The position numbers and the translations under genes were made by a program. Positions 1-6,928 of a stretch of DNA of 40,377 nt are shown in pieces (positions within the stretch are counted from its first letter, which is position 1; each line of letters begins with the position of its first letter). The DNA lies in assembly GCA_013286045.1 (NCBI GenBank), contig JABDGM010000030.1, forward strand, positions 3,432-43,808. Direction: 5' to 3'. This DNA is from Planctomycetota bacterium (lineage in GTDB: Bacteria > Planctomycetota > Planctomycetia > Pirellulales > Lacipirellulaceae). The notes beneath the pieces are model-generated. The model saw nothing but the letters and a program-made list of their open reading frames with translations, was not told where the DNA came from and made no database searches.

Positions 1-2
1 GA

Positions 3-923
3 CCTACTCAGCTTCACGCGAATTACGCCAAGTTCGATTTGGCCGATCCGGCACTCGTCTTATCGCTTGTGCCGACCGATGTTCCAACGGGCGGCGGCAT
101 AAATCACCTCGGCTTTCGGCTACCGGACCGCCCAGCGCTGGACGCCTTGCAGCAACGATTGCAAACCGCGAACGTACGGATGGAGTTTGAAGAGAGCGTC
201 GCATGCTGCCACTCGCGGCAGACGAAATTCTGGGTGCACGACCCGGCCGGGAACCTGTGGGAGTTTTATGTTCTGGAAGATGTGGAGAAGTGCGATTCTT
301 CGAAGCCGCCGACCGTGCAACTCGGGGCAGCGCCAAAATGCACGGCGACACAAACCGAAGAAAGGATTTGGTCGCATCGATTGGGAGACGAGTTTCCCGA
401 GTGCATCCCCGAACGAGATGGTGCGCTAACCAAGATAGTGCTTGAGGGCACGCTCAATGACGACGTTTCCACCGAGCATGTAGCTCGATTGCTGGACGAA
501 GCGGCTCGCACGCTTGCGATCGGCGGCACGTTAGTAATTCGTGGACTAACGGCGGATAGGCCACTTACGCGTAAGCCGGCGCTGCCGGGTCCTGCGGCCG
601 CGGTTCGTCGCGTGCCGACACTGCGCGAAGCGCTCGACGCCGTTGAATCGGCAGGGTTCGCAGGGATCGAACTGCTGACGCTTGGCGAGAGCTACACGTT
701 CACACACGCCGGCGCGACGCTTCGCGAGACTCGCTTGCAAGCCAGGCGAGGCGCCTCCGGGCGCGATCCGAACACGCATTTAGCAACTTATCGCGGTCCG
801 TTTTCAGAAATCCGCGATGACTCAGGCCAAGTGTTCCGACGCGGCGAAGCGGTGACTATCGATCGGGCTACTTACGAACGGCTTTCGGCATCTAGCGCGG
901 CTACAGCCTTCGTGTTTTGCTAA
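3..923 (+). CDS. ArsI/CadI-like VOC dioxygenase with ArsM-like C-terminal tail (5' partial)
   Basis: The reading frame is open to the left edge, so the true start lies outside the window; the first in-frame start-type codon (TTG at 39) falls inside the domain. The N-terminal third is a vicinal-oxygen-chelate fold of the ArsI/CadI type: YAKF and LVLSL, then GGxNHLGF with a metal-ligand His, the vicinal Cys pair in ACCHSRQTKFWV, and DPAGNLWEFY with the last metal-ligand Glu. ArsI enzymes cleave the carbon-arsenic bond of organoarsenicals in the cytoplasm. About 170 further residues do not belong to that family. They contain LLDEAARTLAIGGTLVIRGL, like the late strands of a class I methyltransferase, and YRGPFSEIRDDSGQVFRRGE, which I recall from the C-terminal domain of arsenite methyltransferase ArsM. 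No SAM-binding GxGxG motif is visible, so this part is probably not a full methyltransferase. The VOC call is firm; the ArsM link is from memory. Confidence 0.8.
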   Translation, partial: PTQLHANYAKFDLADPALVLSLVPTDVPTGGGINHLGFRLPDRPALDALQQRLQTANVRMEFEESVACCHSRQTKFWVHDPAGNLWEFYVLEDVEKCDSSKPPTVQLGAAPKCTATQTEERIWSHRLGDEFPECIPERDGALTKIVLEGTLNDDVSTEHVARLLDEAARTLAIGGTLVIRGLTADRPLTRKPALPGPAAAVRRVPTLREALDAVESAGFAGIELLTLGESYTFTHAGATLRETRLQARRGASGRDPNTHLATYRGPFSEIRDDSGQVFRRGEAVTIDRATYERLSASSAATAFVFC

Positions 924-943
924 CAACACATGGCGGGACTGAC

Positions 944-1318
944 ATGCGTGTGCTAAGTCTGATTGCCAATACATCGCTGGCATATCCCTTTTTTGCCACA
1001 GGCTCGCTTTACTGCTGCTGGTTACTTGCCGGGCACGTTTTAGGACACACGCCGATCGCGTGGGTTGATGATCCGGCAATCACGCTTCAAACGGGCGGAG
1101 TTACTTGGCTGTATTTTATGGTCACGTGGCTCGCCATTCTGCCCGCGATTCCGATTTGCGTCATCTCGACCTCATGCAACATTGCCTACATCTTGCAGAG
1201 GCGACCGAGCGCAGCCCAAGTGGGCATTCGCCTAGTAACGACTACTGCGGCTTGGCTCTTCCTATGGGTATGGGTCGCCAAGGATTCGAACGAAATCATA
1301 AAATGGTGGATGGATTGA
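944..1318 (+). CDS. Small integral membrane protein, unknown function
   Basis: A 124-residue protein with about three hydrophobic spans: one near the N-terminus around residues 14-34, one around 55-80 (LYFMVTWLAILPAIPICV) and one near the C-terminus (TTAAWLFLWVWVA). It ends with a Lys/Trp/Asp-rich tail. I place the start at ATG 944 (MRVLSLIANT); an in-frame TTG at 917 would overlap the preceding gene by seven bases. It lies 20 nt downstream of the ArsI-like gene on the same strand, so co-transcription is possible. I do not recognise the family, and nothing in the sequence gives a function. Confidence 0.6.
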   Translation: MRVLSLIANTSLAYPFFATGSLYCCWLLAGHVLGHTPIAWVDDPAITLQTGGVTWLYFMVTWLAILPAIPICVISTSCNIAYILQRRPSAAQVGIRLVTTTAAWLFLWVWVAKDSNEIIKWWMD

Positions 1319-1452
1319 CCCGGCCGTTGCAGCTCTCATTTACGTATCTCCGCTGGTAAAAGTGGCCGCCCTTGACGGCCTGAGGCCCGTCGCCGTACCT
1401 TAATGGATTCCCTAAAAACTGCTGATTGCTCTTAGGACTGACAGGTGTTCCC

Positions 1453-1629
1453 ATGGCCGTACCCAAACGCAAACAATCGAACTCGCGAACTGGCATGCGT
1501 CGTTCGCACCACGCCCTGAAGGCGAAGCAGCTGCAGGCCTGCGCGAAGTGCGGCACCATGAAGCCGTCGCACGTGATCTGCCCGAACTGCGGGCAATACG
1601 GCGGCCGGGCGATCATCGAAACCGAGTAG
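1453..1629 (+). CDS. rpmF: 50S ribosomal protein L32
   Basis: A 58-residue protein starting MAVPKRKQSNSRTGMRRSHH, the standard bacterial L32 N-terminus. It has the paired zinc-ligand cysteines CAKCG and CPNCG of the Cys4 (zinc-binding) form. L32 is a structural component of the large ribosomal subunit. The start is fixed by family length and by the MAVPKRK motif; an in-frame upstream start at 1426 would add nine unrelated residues. rpmF stands at the head of fatty-acid synthesis genes in many bacteria, and here it is followed directly by fabD, although plsX and fabH, which often lie between them, are absent. Confidence 0.96.
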   Translation: MAVPKRKQSNSRTGMRRSHHALKAKQLQACAKCGTMKPSHVICPNCGQYGGRAIIETE

Positions 1630-1644
1630 GAATCACGAGTTTCC

Positions 1645-1699
1645 GAATGACGAATGTCGAATGACGAAGCACCCTTTCGTCATTTGGCATTCGTCATTC
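1645..1699. repeat. Long intergenic hairpin built from GAATGAC-like words
   Basis: Two 24-nt arms, 1645-1668 and 1676-1699, are reverse complements with only two mismatches, separated by a 7-nt loop. Each arm is made of repeats of a short word (gaatgacgaatg/gaatgacgaa), so the hairpin may have grown by small duplications. It lies between rpmF and fabD, ending 24 nt before the fabD start. It could terminate or attenuate rpmF transcription, but there is no clean T-tract. It resembles dispersed palindromic repeats common in planctomycete genomes, though this cannot be tested from one window. Confidence 0.8.
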
Positions 1700-1723
1700 G
1701 TCGTTTAGGGACCGCTCAATCGC

Positions 1724-2647
1724 ATGAGTGCCGACGATAATAAGATCGCGTTCGTCTTTCCAGGCCAAGGCGCTCAGGACGTCGGCATGGGGACTGCGGC
1801 GTGCGCGAAATCGGCGGCGGCGAAGGCCCTGTTCGAACGCGCGGCCGGCGTGCTCGGGTACGACTTATACAAGTTGTGCGCCGAAGGACCGAAGGCCGAG
1901 TTGGATTCCACTGTGAACAGCCAACCGGCGTTGTTCGTTTCGAGCCTGGCAGCGCTCGAAGTGTTGAAACAGGAACAGCCGGCGATCGTCGACCAGTGTG
2001 CCGCGACGGCGGGTTTGAGCCTGGGCGAATACACGGCATTGGTGTTCGCCGGGGTGATGGATTTTGAAGCCGGCCTGCGCGTCGTGCAGGAGCGCGGCCG
2101 CGCGATGCAGGCGGCGGCAGATGCAACTTCGAGCAGCATGGTCAGCGTGCTGGGAATGGAACGCGAGCAAGTCGAAAAGCTCGTCGATGAGGCGCGCAGC
2201 GATCAGGTACTCGAAGTGGCGAACCTGCTTTGCCCGGGCAACATTGTTTGCTCGGGTGAAACCGCAGCTTGCGAGCGGCTGATCACGTTGGCGACGTCAG
2301 CTGGCGCGATGAAGGTGATTCCGCTCGCCGTGGCGGGCGCGTTCCACACATCGCTGATGCAACCGGCCGTCGAGCGACTGCGGAAAGTGCTCGCCGATGT
2401 GTCGATGAAGACGCCGCGGATTCCGGTCGTCTCGAATGTCGATGCTCGGCCGCATGACGATCCGAACGAAATCCGCGAGCTGCTGATTAAGCAAGTTTGC
2501 TCGCGAGTTCGCTGGGAAGATTCGATGCGATATATGCTCGATGAAATCAAGATCACGCAGTTCTACGAGCTCGGCGCGGGTCGTGTGCTCGCGGGGCTGC
2601 TGAAGCGGATTGCTCGCAAGACGCCGGTGGAGAATATCGCAGCGTGA
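1724..2647 (+). CDS. fabD: Malonyl-CoA:ACP transacylase FabD
   Basis: A 307-residue cytoplasmic enzyme that moves malonyl from CoA to acyl carrier protein, supplying the extender unit for fatty-acid elongation. The N-terminus has the family motif FVFPGQGAQ (residues 10-18). The nucleophile is Ser99 in GLSLGEY, and the catalytic His208 lies in GAFHTSLM. The length is normal for the family. ATG 1724 places the PGQGAQ motif close to the start, as in other FabD proteins. It is first in the run fabD-fabG-acpP-fabF, and the repeat hairpin at 1645-1699 lies just upstream. Confidence 0.97.
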   Translation: MSADDNKIAFVFPGQGAQDVGMGTAACAKSAAAKALFERAAGVLGYDLYKLCAEGPKAELDSTVNSQPALFVSSLAALEVLKQEQPAIVDQCAATAGLSLGEYTALVFAGVMDFEAGLRVVQERGRAMQAAADATSSSMVSVLGMEREQVEKLVDEARSDQVLEVANLLCPGNIVCSGETAACERLITLATSAGAMKVIPLAVAGAFHTSLMQPAVERLRKVLADVSMKTPRIPVVSNVDARPHDDPNEIRELLIKQVCSRVRWEDSMRYMLDEIKITQFYELGAGRVLAGLLKRIARKTPVENIAA

Positions 2648-2652
2648 AAGAA

Positions 2653-2687
<35 letters not shown>

Positions 2688-2735
2688 GGTTCAAAAGCGT
2701 GTGCCTCTGCGGCGAATCGAATTGGAAAAACTAAA

Positions 2736-3506
2736 ATGGCTGACGAAAAGAATCGACGGATACAGGTTGATCTGAGCGAGAAGACGGCGATCGTCACCGG
2801 GGCCTCGCGCGGTATCGGCAAGGCGATCGCGCTGCGGCTCGCTTCGGCGGGAGCGAAGGTCGCGTGTGTCGCGCGCAGCGCCGACAAGCTCAAGGAAACT
2901 GTCGACGCGATCACTGCGGCTGGCGGCGTGGCCGAAGTCCATCCTTGCGATGTAACCGACAGCGCGGCCGTCACGAAGCTTGTTGAGGACCTCGCCGAGA
3001 AGTGGGGTAGCATCGATATCGTCGTCAACAACGCCGGCATCACGAAGGATACGCTCATCCCGCGGATGGAAGACGAGCAATGGGATGCCGTCATCGCGAC
3101 CAACTTGAAGAGCGTTTTCCTGTTCACTCGGGCGGCGTCGCTGGTGATGATGCGGAAGCGATCCGGGCGAATCATCAATATATCCAGCGTGTCCGGTTTG
3201 ATGGGCAACCCGGGCCAATCGAATTACTCTGCTTCGAAGGCCGGGGTCATCGGGTTCACCCGAACGGTGGCTCAGGAGCTTGCCAGCCGCAAAGTGACCG
3301 TGAACGCGGTTTGTCCAGGCTTCATTGCCAGCGAGATGACCGCCGCGATGGGTCCGGCGCTGGACGAGTTCGTGAAAACCCGAATTCCATGCAAGAGACT
3401 TGGGGAAGCGGATGAGGTGGCGGACGCCGTCCTGTATCTGGCGAGCGATTCTGCCGCCTATATCACGGGCGAAGTGATCACAATCGACGGCGGTTTGACG
3501 CCATAA
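2736..3506 (+). CDS. fabG: 3-oxoacyl-ACP reductase FabG
   Basis: A 256-residue short-chain dehydrogenase/reductase that uses NADPH to reduce 3-oxoacyl-ACP in each round of fatty-acid elongation. The cofactor motif TGASRGIG is at residues 21-28 and NNAG at about 98-101. The catalytic Ser151, Tyr164 and Lys168 sit in ISSVSG and YSASK with normal spacing. The C-terminus GEVITIDGGLTP is typical of FabG. Its place between fabD and acpP separates it from the many other SDR enzymes. A repeat-bearing 88-nt gap separates it from fabD, so read-through is likely but not certain. Confidence 0.95.
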   Translation: MADEKNRRIQVDLSEKTAIVTGASRGIGKAIALRLASAGAKVACVARSADKLKETVDAITAAGGVAEVHPCDVTDSAAVTKLVEDLAEKWGSIDIVVNNAGITKDTLIPRMEDEQWDAVIATNLKSVFLFTRAASLVMMRKRSGRIINISSVSGLMGNPGQSNYSASKAGVIGFTRTVAQELASRKVTVNAVCPGFIASEMTAAMGPALDEFVKTRIPCKRLGEADEVADAVLYLASDSAAYITGEVITIDGGLTP

Positions 3507-3540
3507 CAATGGAAGTCGGCGGCTATTTAACTAGGTCCGT

Positions 3541-3575
3541 GGCCCCGCCTTTGCCGGGGGGCTACCAGGTTTTTT
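3541..3575 (+). terminator. Possible terminator after fabG
   Basis: A short GC stem (CCCCG at 3543-3547 with CGGGG at 3555-3559) is followed, after about ten bases, by a run of six T at 3570-3575. The gap between stem and T-run is longer than in a classic intrinsic terminator, so this is a weak call. It would separate fabG from acpP, which appears to have its own promoter. Confidence 0.35.
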
Positions 3576-3653
3576 CGTGCCCAATTCCGATCCCTACTTC
3601 CCCACTTAACATTGAACCCGCCCTGGACAGCTTGCCCAAATAATTGGTATATC

Positions 3654-3683
3654 TTGACCTCCCTTACGGAATCGCTCTATCTT
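3654..3683 (+). promoter_or_regulatory. Sigma70-like promoter for acpP
   Basis: TTGACC at 3654-3659 and TATCTT at 3678-3683 are separated by 18 bases, close to the sigma70 consensus. The likely start of transcription is about 145 nt before the acpP start. A separate strong promoter for acpP fits the high demand for acyl carrier protein relative to the other fab enzymes. Confidence 0.5.
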
Positions 3684-3836
3684 GGGCGGTTTACGGCGAA
3701 CGGTCCGAAGCTGCCGCCCGAGCGGCTGCCCTGGCCTGTTTGTCACCATTGGGTACGATTTCGGCAGACGCCGCTGTCTGCTTGCACGATACAACGAATC
3801 AACGAAACACTGCTTGATTGTAGGAGGACCGAAAAG

Positions 3837-4085
3837 GTGGCCGCCTCTGTAATGGAACGCGTTAAAGACATCGTCGCCGATAACTTGGGCGTCGATCGAG
3901 AGAAAATTACGCCGGAAACTTCGTTCGTGAACGATTTGGGTGCCGATTCGCTCGACACGGTCGAGTTGGTGATGGAACTCGAAGAAGAGTTCGATATCAA
4001 TATCCCGGACGATGCGGCAGAAAAAATTCAGACCGTTGGTCAAGCCGTTTCCTATATCGAAAGCGGCATGAACGGGAAGAGCTAG
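3837..4085 (+). CDS. acpP: Acyl carrier protein
   Basis: An 82-residue acidic protein that carries growing acyl chains on 4'-phosphopantetheine. Ser38 in [11 protein letters not shown] is the attachment site. I choose the GTG at 3837 because a perfect AGGAGG (3822-3827) lies nine bases before it. The ATG at 3852, five codons later, would be 24 nt from that site. The downstream ATG would still give a complete ACP, so the function does not depend on the choice. It follows fabG and precedes fabF, the usual arrangement. Confidence 0.95.
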   Translation: MAASVMERVKDIVADNLGVDREKITPETSFVNDLGADSLDTVELVMELEEEFDINIPDDAAEKIQTVGQAVSYIESGMNGKS

Positions 4086-4137
4086 CGCTCGCTCGTGGAT
4101 CCAACTCGTTCTGCGAATTAATCAACGGCTATTGGCA

Positions 4138-4211
4138 ATTGCGGATTTCGGATTGTGGATTGCGGATTAGAGATTGGCTCAATCCGCAATTCGAAATCCG
4201 CAATCCGCAAT
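4138..4211. repeat. 31-bp intergenic hairpin built from GCGGATT-like words
   Basis: Arms 4138-4168 and 4181-4211 pair along 31 positions with about two mismatches and two G-U type pairs, around a 12-nt loop. Each arm is made of degenerate copies of attgcggatt/tcggattg. It lies between acpP and fabF and ends 28 nt before the fabF start. The design matches the hairpin at 1645-1699, but the word is unrelated. It could attenuate transcription into fabF, stabilise acpP mRNA, or be a mobile palindromic repeat. Confidence 0.85.
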
Positions 4212-4239
4212 CTCATATAGCGAACATCGCATTGCCATC

Positions 4240-5478
4240 ATGAAAAGACGTGTGGTTGTCACGGGCATTGGCGCCGTCACTTCGCTTAGCTGCAAGGTTG
4301 ACGATTTGTGGGACCGGATTCTGCGCGGCGAAAGCGGCGTACACGCGCTGAAGTATTTTGATGCTTCGCAGCACAAGGTGAAATTCGGCGGCGATATCTA
4401 CGATTGGTCGGCCGAAGGCTACGTCGATCGCAAGGAAGAGAAGCGGATCGACCGCTTCACGCAGTTCGCGATGGTCGCCGGCATTGATGCTGTGAACGAT
4501 TCGGGCATCGATTTTTCCAAGGACGATGCGTTTCGTTGTGGCGTGATCCTCGGCTCCGGCATCGGGGGACTCACGGAAATCGAAGAGCAGCACGAGCGGC
4601 TGATCACCAAAGGTCCGGACAAAGTCTCGGCCTTCACGATTCCCAAGCTGATGCTCAACGCGGCGAGCGGGCACGTATCGATTCGGTACGGGTTGCGAGG
4701 CGTCAACTACGCCGTGGCTACCGCCTGTGCCAGCGCCACGAACGCTATGGGCGACGCATTTAAAGCAATTCAGTACGATGACGCCGATGTCATTATCACC
4801 GGCGGTACCGAGGCGGCTTGCACCCCTATGGGCCTCGCTGGCTTCTCGAACATGCGGGCCCTTTCCGAGCGGCACGACGACCCGGCGGGCGCCAGTCGGC
4901 CGTTCGATGCCGACCGCGATGGCTTTGTGCTTTCCGAAGGCGCGGGGTTGCTCGTTTTCGAAGAACTCGAACACGCCAAGAAGCGCGGCGCGCGAATCTA
5001 CGGCGAAATTCTCGGCTATGGCGCGAGCGCCGATGGTGGGCACATCACGCAGCCAGATGCCGAGGGTACCGGCGCGGCGAGAGCGATGGTTTGTGCCTTG
5101 CGTGATGCCAAAATGAACCCCGATGCGATCGATTACATAAATGCCCACGGCACGAGCACGCCATTGGGAGACAAAGCCGAAACGTGTGCGATCAAAACGA
5201 TATTCGGCGACGCGGCTCGCAAGGTCAGCATTTCGAGTACGAAGAGCTCACTTGGCCACCTGCTCGGCGCGAGCGGCGGCGTGGAGCTCGTGCTCTGCAT
5301 GAAGGCGCTCCAGCACAATATCTGCCCACCGACGATCAACTATCACACGCCCGATCCAGATTGCGATCTGGATTACACGCCGAACACGCCGCGTGAGCGC
5401 AAGCTGCAAGCCGTGATGAGCAACAGCTTCGGCTTCGGCGGCCATAACGCGTCGATCATCGCGGGCCGCGCGGCGTAA
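4240..5478 (+). CDS. fabF: 3-oxoacyl-ACP synthase II FabF
   Basis: A 412-residue condensing enzyme that joins malonyl-ACP to the growing acyl chain. The active site is complete: Cys163 in TACASATNA, His303 in NAHGTSTPLGD, and Lys335 and His340 in TKSSLGHLLGASG. The start is ATG 4240 (MKRRVVVTGIG), which puts the VVVTGIG strand at the N-terminus as in the family; an in-frame ATG further upstream would read through the repeat hairpin. It is the last fab gene of the block. A short gap separates it from a convergent small gene on the other strand. Confidence 0.96.
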   Translation: MKRRVVVTGIGAVTSLSCKVDDLWDRILRGESGVHALKYFDASQHKVKFGGDIYDWSAEGYVDRKEEKRIDRFTQFAMVAGIDAVNDSGIDFSKDDAFRCGVILGSGIGGLTEIEEQHERLITKGPDKVSAFTIPKLMLNAASGHVSIRYGLRGVNYAVATACASATNAMGDAFKAIQYDDADVIITGGTEAACTPMGLAGFSNMRALSERHDDPAGASRPFDADRDGFVLSEGAGLLVFEELEHAKKRGARIYGEILGYGASADGGHITQPDAEGTGAARAMVCALRDAKMNPDAIDYINAHGTSTPLGDKAETCAIKTIFGDAARKVSISSTKSSLGHLLGASGGVELVLCMKALQHNICPPTINYHTPDPDCDLDYTPNTPRERKLQAVMSNSFGFGGHNASIIAGRAA

Positions 5479-5505
5479 AACAGTCTCCCGCTTGCCGCGG
5501 TGAAC

Positions 5506-5748
5506 TTACGCTTGGGGCCGCCCGAAGACTTGCGCTTCGAGTCGATCAAATCGTTCGGATTGCGCCTTAAGGCCGCGGCCGAACATCGCCACAGACATCG
5601 TGATGAAATTGAATGGCAGCGCCATGAGCAGCAGGAGGCCGCCATCCTTCATTCCCATGAGATGGAACACGACTGCGCCGATCAGCATGAGAAAACTCAT
5701 CACAGACGAGCAGGTCGTTAGTACGGTTATTTCGCGGGGGCTGACCAT
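5506..5748 (-). CDS. Small two-span membrane protein, unknown
   Basis: An 80-residue protein with two hydrophobic segments: ITVLTTCSSVMSFLMLIGAVVF near the N-terminus, then LLLLMALPFNFITMSVAMF. A charged tail follows (KAQSERFDRLEAQVFGRPQA) that could form a short helix. The start is uncertain: ATG 5748 is preferred, but an in-frame GTG four codons upstream and a longer extension to 5808 exist. No family is recognised. It is convergent with fabF. Confidence 0.5.
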   Translation of the reverse strand: MVSPREITVLTTCSSVMSFLMLIGAVVFHLMGMKDGGLLLLMALPFNFITMSVAMFGRGLKAQSERFDRLEAQVFGRPQA

Positions 5749-5957
5749 TTTGTAACTCACTTTCTTTATTCGATGGCGACGAATGGGCGTCCAAAATCGC
5801 CTCGTCACTCTCTAATACGGCCAAGATCTGGGCTGTTACAGCAAAGTAGAAGAATTTGCACAAATTCAGCTGTTGTCCGGATTCTGGCGAATCCGGTTAC
5901 GATTTTGTACGCTAGGTTCAGGCCGCCTAGTGTTCCGAATCTTTCGAGTTTGAATTT

Positions 5958-6704
5958 ATGAATCGTCGCCGGAAGCATTTATTCGATGTTGCACTTGTCA
6001 CGCTCCTTCTTACACATACAAACCTCTGCTCCTTATTTGCGAAGGAATCGCCCAACAGCGACGGGCCAGCCAACGCTGCGAGCCAGAGCGTGTATGACGA
6101 AGCAATGCGGATTTTAACCGGCATTCATTCCACCAAGTACGAGCACACGACCGATATCGACGAAAAAGCGGGACGCTATTACTGCGATTGCTCGGGCTTC
6201 GTCGGCTACGTGTTGAACCGCACCGTGGCAAAGGAGGATCGCAAGGGCCCGCTTCATAATGGCGACCACCGCCCAGTTGCTGCCGAGTTCGAACGCCACT
6301 TTGAAGCCGCTCCAACGAAACCGAAGCGCTCAGACCTGTGGCAGCGAGTCGAACGATTGGAAGACGCCCGGCCGGGCGATGTGATTGCATGGGCACTCGC
6401 CGTGCCGAAACCGAACGACACTGGGCACGTCGTGATCCTCGCTGAGCGGCCCGTGGTCGAAAGCGATGGGATCGTGAAAGTAGAAGTGATCGATTCAACC
6501 GTCTTGCCATCAGCAGACCTTACGCCCGACAAAGGCAAATCGGGAATCGGCCGGCGAAGCATGTGGTTCACCGTTGATAAAGATGGTCGCCCGACCGGGT
6601 ACATCCGCGGATCGCGAACCTCGAAACCGAAGACCGATTCCATCTCGATCGGCCGTGCGCTTCCTGGGGATAGCAAAGTGACGACTAAACGGCGCGCAGC
6701 CTAG
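5958..6704 (+). CDS. Exported NlpC/P60-like cysteine hydrolase
   Basis: A 248-residue protein with a basic N-terminus and hydrophobic stretch (residues 2-28), read as a signal peptide. The motif YYCDCSGFVGYVL carries the likely nucleophile Cys78, in the form seen in NlpC/P60 and related papain-fold amidases. GDVIAW is at about 140-145 and GHVVIL supplies His157. NlpC/P60 enzymes usually cut peptide stems of peptidoglycan outside the cytoplasm. The C-terminal 40 residues are basic and look unstructured. It has no PEP-CTERM tail, unlike the following genes, and stands alone between wide gaps. The substrate is inferred from the fold only. Confidence 0.72.
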   Translation: MNRRRKHLFDVALVTLLLTHTNLCSLFAKESPNSDGPANAASQSVYDEAMRILTGIHSTKYEHTTDIDEKAGRYYCDCSGFVGYVLNRTVAKEDRKGPLHNGDHRPVAAEFERHFEAAPTKPKRSDLWQRVERLEDARPGDVIAWALAVPKPNDTGHVVILAERPVVESDGIVKVEVIDSTVLPSADLTPDKGKSGIGRRSMWFTVDKDGRPTGYIRGSRTSKPKTDSISIGRALPGDSKVTTKRRAA

Positions 6705-6846
6705 CCGCGGATCCGTCTCACCCAGTACCGGCAAAAGCCCGTCGAAGTTCCTTCGGCAGTGTCTCGCTCCCCACTGTTGAGTTAGGAACGACTGTTTTTC
6801 CCGAACTATTTCTCCGTCGCCGTTGCGCCGCCCTCCTCTTTTCGGT

Positions 6847-6871
6847 CTGGAAACTAGAATAAACCTTCCAG
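6847..6871 (+). promoter_or_regulatory. Candidate promoter -10 inside an inverted repeat, upstream of the metalloprotease
   Basis: TAGAAT at 6855-6860 resembles a -10 box and lies inside an exact inverted repeat CTGGAA (6847-6852) / TTCCAG (6866-6871). No convincing -35 box is seen at normal distance. This is the most structured part of the 224-nt gap 6705-6928. The symmetry would suit a dimeric regulator covering the -10, but chance is not excluded. Confidence 0.3.
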
Positions 6872-6928
6872 GGGGAACAGACTGGAGCACGAGCCCAGCC
6901 ACCGACGGCGACGGCTTGTCGGACCTAT

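Noticed and set aside
2691..3509. Long open frame antisense to fabG
   Set aside because: It mirrors the codon pattern of fabG, has no family features and runs across the gene's full length; an antisense shadow of GC-rich coding sequence.
3612..3836. N-terminal extension of acpP
   Set aside because: The frame stays open upstream, but the residues are not ACP-like, a promoter-like site lies within it, and AGGAGG at 3822-3827 points to the GTG at 3837.
4213..5148. 311-codon open frame antisense to fabF
   Set aside because: Arg/Ala/Val-rich composition without motifs, fully contained opposite a well-supported gene.
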